Part shown: positions 15,271 to 17,463 of the stretch, piece after piece | How the letters are laid out: every line of letters starts with the position of its first letter | How positions within the stretch are numbered: position 1 is the stretch's first letter | Translations under genes and position numbers: made by a program | Source of the DNA: Methanoculleus marisnigri | GTDB taxonomy: Archaea; Halobacteriota; Methanomicrobia; Methanomicrobiales; Methanoculleaceae | Assembly (NCBI GenBank): GCA_002503885.1 | Contig: DASQ01000152.1 | Location: 1 to 17,463 of the forward strand | Direction: 5' to 3' | Length of the DNA stretch: 17,463 nucleotides | The notes under the pieces: model-generated | Told to the model about the DNA's origin: nothing | The model's input: only the letters and a program-made list of their open reading frames with translations | Database searches by the model: none

Positions 15271-15626
15271 GCTGCTACCTCCAGGTCCCGGATGACAGAC
15301 GTTCTCCGTTCATTACCGACGAATATGGTCAGAAAGACCTTGTACGAGCCAGGCTGCAGGCCGACCGGGATCGTGTATTCGTTCTCTCCCCGGTCGAGAT
15401 TGATATACCGCGCTTCAGAGAAGGCTTCATGCTGTTCAAGCGCGACCACCTCCATGATCGTGACCTGGAGCACGGCGTTCTCAACGGGCTCACCGGTGTG
15501 CTCCACATGGACCTGCAGGGCGTCGCTGCTATACGTCACCTCCCCAAATGCCGTGGAGAGGCACCCGGCAGCCCCGGTGAGGACGGCAAGGGCCAGTATC
15601 AGAAGACTCACGTATTTGCTGGACAT
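15267..15626 (-). CDS. Small lipoprotein with beta-sandwich-like domain
   Basis: The product has 119 residues from the ATG at 15626. A typical lipoprotein signal, MSSKYVSLLILALAVLTGAA followed by GC, places the lipidated cysteine at position 22. The mature part is beta-rich: VTYSSDALQVHVEHTGEPVE, AVLQVTIMEVVALEQ, and GLQPGSYKVFLTIFVGNERR. It looks like an Ig/transthyretin-like fold, found in archaeal surface proteins. No enzyme motif is seen. A longer frame begins at a GTG at 15671, but its extra 15 residues would precede the signal peptide, so I reject it. The stop overlaps the putative CTG start of ade and the GGAGGT for ade lies inside the gene's last codons, so the two are probably translationally coupled. 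The functional link between a surface lipoprotein and adenine deaminase is unknown. Confidence 0.78.
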   Translation of the reverse strand: MSSKYVSLLILALAVLTGAAGCLSTAFGEVTYSSDALQVHVEHTGEPVENAVLQVTIMEVVALEQHEAFSEARYINLDRGENEYTIPVGLQPGSYKVFLTIFVGNERRTSVIRDLEVAA

Positions 15627-15693
15627 TCGCTCAGAGTACCGGAGACCCGCATGCCGTGCCGGCACGAGCACGGGCCATGTGATCCCTCCGGTC

Positions 15694-15702
15694 CTATAAA
15701 TT
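15694..15702 (-). promoter_or_regulatory. TATA box for the lipoprotein-ade unit
   Basis: The minus strand reads AATTTATAG about 70 bases before the lipoprotein ATG, predicting a leader of about 45 bases. It is the only A/T-rich box in this stretch. The GGAGGTGA sequence just upstream of it has no usable start codon downstream at proper distance. Confidence 0.45.
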
Positions 15703-16076
15703 CACCTCCACTCAGTTCATTCACAATTTTGGCTGCTATTATTAATACATTGTGAAAAAGACGGGCATTGCAAATGTTTCAGATCCCGGGCCGATACCGG
15801 AGAACCGTACCAGGCCAGGAGGCAGGACTCACCCCGGCCGCTCCGGAGAGGGGCGAGAAGCCCGTCCGGACCCGTTCCCCGGAACAGGGGGCCGGCGGAT
15901 CGGCAGGAGCCCGGGCATCCGGGACGCACCCTATGGCGGTCGGAGCTGCCGGCAGAGGGGGGCCGTGCTGCAGCGGGTCTGGCCGGTACCCTGCCGCGGG
16001 GATCCCGCTGTCCCGGGATTAGTACGAAGGAAATCGGCAAATTACGGAATAGACAACATTCCGATTCAGAGCAACA
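15703..16076. other. GC-rich hairpin-dense region without a convincing gene
   Basis: Between the lipoprotein promoter and the metallopeptidase promoter there are open frames on both strands, but their products are Gly/Arg/Pro/Ser-rich and unlike any family. A TATA-like CTATTATTAATACAT (15736-15750) faces right. Downstream are several strong potential hairpins: TCCGGA...TCCGGA enclosing GGGC/GCCC (about 15841-15872), GTTCC/GGAAC, CCCGG/CCGGG and GCGGG/CCCGC up to about 16015. It may encode a structured RNA of roughly 250 bases, or a small leaderless protein from the ATG at 15774 (82 residues). Neither can be shown from sequence alone. Confidence 0.35.
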
Positions 16077-16086
16077 TTTAATATAT
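16077..16086 (+). promoter_or_regulatory. TATA box for the metallopeptidase gene
   Basis: TTTAATATAT is centred about 29 bases before the ATG at 16111, within a distinctly A/T-rich 50-base stretch. No Shine-Dalgarno-like sequence is present, so a leaderless transcript is likely. Confidence 0.55.
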
Positions 16087-16110
16087 GCTGATTATTATAA
16101 TTTAATTAGA

Positions 16111-16809
16111 ATGGATGCAGCAGACCGGGATTCCCGCCTGTACCGGATATTCCGGGAACTCCAGGAGAAGGGGCTGATCGATCGCAAGAGGAGGCTGGTG
16201 AGATGCACCTTCACATCCTCCCTGCGGGGATGCCCGGCGCTCAACTGCATCCGCTACCGGCGTTCGTTCTACGAGAGAAACCTCTCCCGGGCCAGCGACG
16301 ACACGCTCCGGTTCGTGCTGCTCCACGAAGAGGGGCATGCTAAAGAAGGTTCTTCCTTCCTCTCTGCCCTCCCGGCCCTCCCGGTTCTCCTCTGCCTCAT
16401 GCTCTTTGGGCATCCGTCCCTGCAGGAAGGAGGTCCTGGCGGTACAAAGTTCGTCTTCATTGCCCTCCTCCTCCTGACCGTCTTCTTCGCCTACCGGACA
16501 TATTATTGCCGCATGTGCGACGAGGAGTTCACCGCCGACCGGTACGCGGCAGATGCGATGAGGTGTTGCTACCGGACCAGGGATCCCGGCGCCCTCCTCC
16601 AGAACCTCCTCTCCGGCCTACTGGCCGGGACGTCGACCCCACGCCGCACGGGGTCCGGTGATCTCCCGCAGATGATCTCCGGGCTTTTCTGTTCCAAACC
16701 CGACCATTGCCCATCCATCGCCGAACGCGTAGAGAGAGTCCGGGATGCAGCAGACCCCGAGGTCGGGGACCCCGCTGCACGCCGCACAGGCAGCAGCCTC
16801 TGGCGCTGA
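16111..16809 (+). CDS. Membrane M48-type zinc metallopeptidase
   Basis: The 232-residue product has the zinc-binding HExxH motif in LRFVLLHEEGHAKEG (His72, Glu73, His76). The downstream glutamate ligand is in CDEEFTADRYAAD (ExxxD, Glu139/Asp143), as in M48/HtpX-like peptidases. Two hydrophobic segments lie between them, at about 84-101 and 113-130, so both motifs probably face the same side of the membrane. The N-terminal 45 residues are charged and contain several cysteines. The frame is open upstream as far as about 15775 but has no ATG, GTG or TTG there, and a TATA box directly precedes the chosen ATG. The C-terminus ends about 30 bases from the edge of the IS element, so the last residues may have been altered by insertion. 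Substrates are unknown; membrane-protein quality control is typical of the family. Confidence 0.8.
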   Translation: MDAADRDSRLYRIFRELQEKGLIDRKRRLVRCTFTSSLRGCPALNCIRYRRSFYERNLSRASDDTLRFVLLHEEGHAKEGSSFLSALPALPVLLCLMLFGHPSLQEGGPGGTKFVFIALLLLTVFFAYRTYYCRMCDEEFTADRYAADAMRCCYRTRDPGALLQNLLSGLLAGTSTPRRTGSGDLPQMISGLFCSKPDHCPSIAERVERVRDAADPEVGDPAARRTGSSLWR

Positions 16810-16841
16810 CACCTGCTCTTCAAAGAGATGTAGCAAGGAGT

Positions 16842-16861
16842 CCCCCGGTTTTAACCCGGGG
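16842..16861. repeat. Subterminal hairpin of the IS200/IS605 element
   Basis: CCCC-C-GGTT-TT-AACC-C-GGGG forms an eight-base-pair stem with one C-C mismatch and a two-base loop. It overlaps the tnpA stop codon. IS200/IS605 ends carry such imperfect hairpins, recognised by the Y1 transposase as single strands. The exact cleavage point cannot be fixed here. Confidence 0.65.
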
Positions 16862-17279
16862 AGGAATTGCGTCTCCCATCCTGCGTTTGTTGGTTTTGGA
16901 TATACCGCTGAATAATCTCTGCGGATACGTCCCCCGCAGTACCGACATAATAACTCGGAGACCACAATGTTCCTTTCCCGAGAGCATTCCTCAGCTCGGG
17001 ATGTTGGGCAAACAACTGTTTTGCGGAGACGCCCTTAAGAATTTTGACAATGGCGGTAGGCGACTCGGACGGCGATGCAGACAGGAAGAGGTGGATATGA
17101 TCCTCCATCACAACGAGCTCGAGGATATCCCAGTTTCTCGTATCCCAAATGGTTTTCAGGATTGATTCAGCAGATTTTGAGCTAGCGTCCACCAACACCT
17201 TCCGCCGGTATTTCGTACACCATACAACGTGATAATGGATAGAATATACTGCGGACGAAGCCTTCTTTTTTTCAGTCAT
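16851..17279 (-). CDS. tnpA: IS200/IS605 transposase TnpA (Y1 HUH)
   Basis: The 142-residue product has normal length for TnpA. The N-terminal YSIHYHVVWCTKYRRKVLV is diagnostic. The HUH motif is in VVMEDHIHLFLSA, and the catalytic tyrosine is in LWSPSYYVGTAGDVS, followed by a C-terminal helix IIQRYIQNQ. TnpA cuts and rejoins single-stranded DNA at the element ends, moving it by peel-and-paste. All catalytic residues are present, so it looks active. The stop codon lies within the element's end hairpin. It is divergent from tnpB, and the short A/T-rich gap probably holds both promoters. Confidence 0.95.
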   Translation of the reverse strand: MTEKKKASSAVYSIHYHVVWCTKYRRKVLVDASSKSAESILKTIWDTRNWDILELVVMEDHIHLFLSASPSESPTAIVKILKGVSAKQLFAQHPELRNALGKGTLWSPSYYVGTAGDVSAEIIQRYIQNQQTQDGRRNSSPG

Positions 17280-17328
17280 GCGTTAATACCACAAGGTATT
17301 TATGGATTGCTCACTAATAATACTATTG

Positions 17329-17463
17329 ATGCTGAAAACTATCCGGGTAAAGCTCCTTCCCACGCAAGACCAGAAGGAGATCCTTCTGGCAACCATGAAG
17401 GCAGTCAACTCGGCATGTAACAGCATCTCTGAGTTTGCGTTTCAGAACAAGGTGTTTAACCGA
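17329..17463 (+). CDS. tnpB: TnpB, RNA-guided nuclease of IS605 (N-terminal fragment, cut by window end)
   Basis: Only the first 45 codons are inside the window: MLKTIRVKLLPTQDQKEILL, then ATMKAVNSACNSISEFAF and QNKVFNR. This is the usual start of TnpB/OrfB proteins (K.I.VKLLPT.EQ...L..TM...N.ACN.IS..AF). TnpB family members are omega-RNA-guided DNA nucleases ancestral to Cas12. The RuvC and zinc-ribbon parts lie beyond the window, so intactness cannot be judged. The ATG at 17329 follows A/T-rich sequence without a clear ribosome-binding site. Confidence 0.9.
   Translation, partial: MLKTIRVKLLPTQDQKEILLATMKAVNSACNSISEFAFQNKVFNR

Larger units (their letters stand above)
16842..17463. mobile_element. 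IS200/IS605-type insertion sequence, one end plus tnpA and start of tnpB
   Basis: The element has a tnpA-proximal end with a hairpin, a complete tnpA on the minus strand and tnpB starting on the plus strand 49 bases away. This is the divergent IS605 arrangement. The element continues past the end of the window, so the other end, the omega RNA region and the total length are not visible. Confidence 0.85.

Noticed and set aside
15627..15678. Possible 15-codon leader peptide gene upstream of the lipoprotein (ATG at 15678, preceded by GGAGGGA)
   Set aside because: The predicted transcript start from the TATA box at 15694-15702 falls at about the same place or downstream of this ATG, so it may not be in the mRNA.
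13582..15699. Plus-strand open frame of 705 codons opposite ade
   Set aside because: Antisense shadow of adenine deaminase caused by codon bias; composition is not protein-like.
15752..16081. Open frames of 80-110 codons on both strands of the GC-rich block
   Set aside because: Low-complexity Gly/Pro/Arg/Ser products, no ribosome-binding site, and conflicting frames on both strands; treated as non-coding or undetermined.

Overview
The window looks like a chromosomal segment of a high-GC methanogenic archaeon, most likely of the order Methanomicrobiales (Methanoculleus-like). It carries a DUF2099 / methanogenesis marker 8 gene. TATA-like boxes sit about 25-35 bases ahead of several start codons, as in archaeal promoters. 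It also has a long HEAT-repeat protein with the YLIA/W insert seen in methanogen homologues, and an IS200/IS605-type element. The genus is inferred from gene content only.

Layout. Positions 1-2100 hold a small cupin gene (-) and a degraded patch. In that patch a lipoprotein-type alpha/beta hydrolase (-) has lost its reading frame in the signal peptide and lost its C-terminus at a junction with a fragment of a DUF2179/UPF0316 membrane protein, itself frameshifted. Positions 2136-7631 hold two convergent genes: a STAS-domain protein with a large uncharacterised C-terminal region (+) and a 1390-residue membrane-anchored HEAT-repeat protein (-). Positions 7697-9064 hold a queuosine/7-deazaguanine precursor transporter of the YhhQ type (-), with a possible structured leader, and a DUF6573-like plus helix-turn-helix protein (-).

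Positions 9372-11547 (+) are the most interesting part. Three overlapping genes encode a stand-alone CARF-like sensor, a PIN-like nuclease and a HAD hydrolase. The first overlap is ATGA and the second is 37 bases. The cassette is transcribed away from the HTH/DUF6573 gene across a 307-base region that contains a perfect 14-bp palindrome. No cas genes are present here, so this may be a CRISPR-independent, or trans-acting, CARF-controlled RNase module.

Positions 11552-13460 hold the methanogenesis marker 8 gene (-) and, divergent from it, a 52-residue zinc-ribbon microprotein followed by a DUF1624/HGSNAT-like membrane acyltransferase (+). Positions 13612-15626 (-) hold a small lipoprotein translationally coupled to adenine deaminase, whose best-supported initiation codon is an unusual CTG. 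After a GC-rich stretch with many hairpins comes a membrane M48-type metallopeptidase (+). The window ends inside an IS605-type element with tnpA (-) and the start of tnpB (+) arranged divergently.

Apart from the cassette and the two-gene units, the genes do not form one pathway. Base salvage (adenine deaminase, deazaguanine transporter) and envelope functions (two lipoprotein-type genes, acyltransferase, metallopeptidase) recur.
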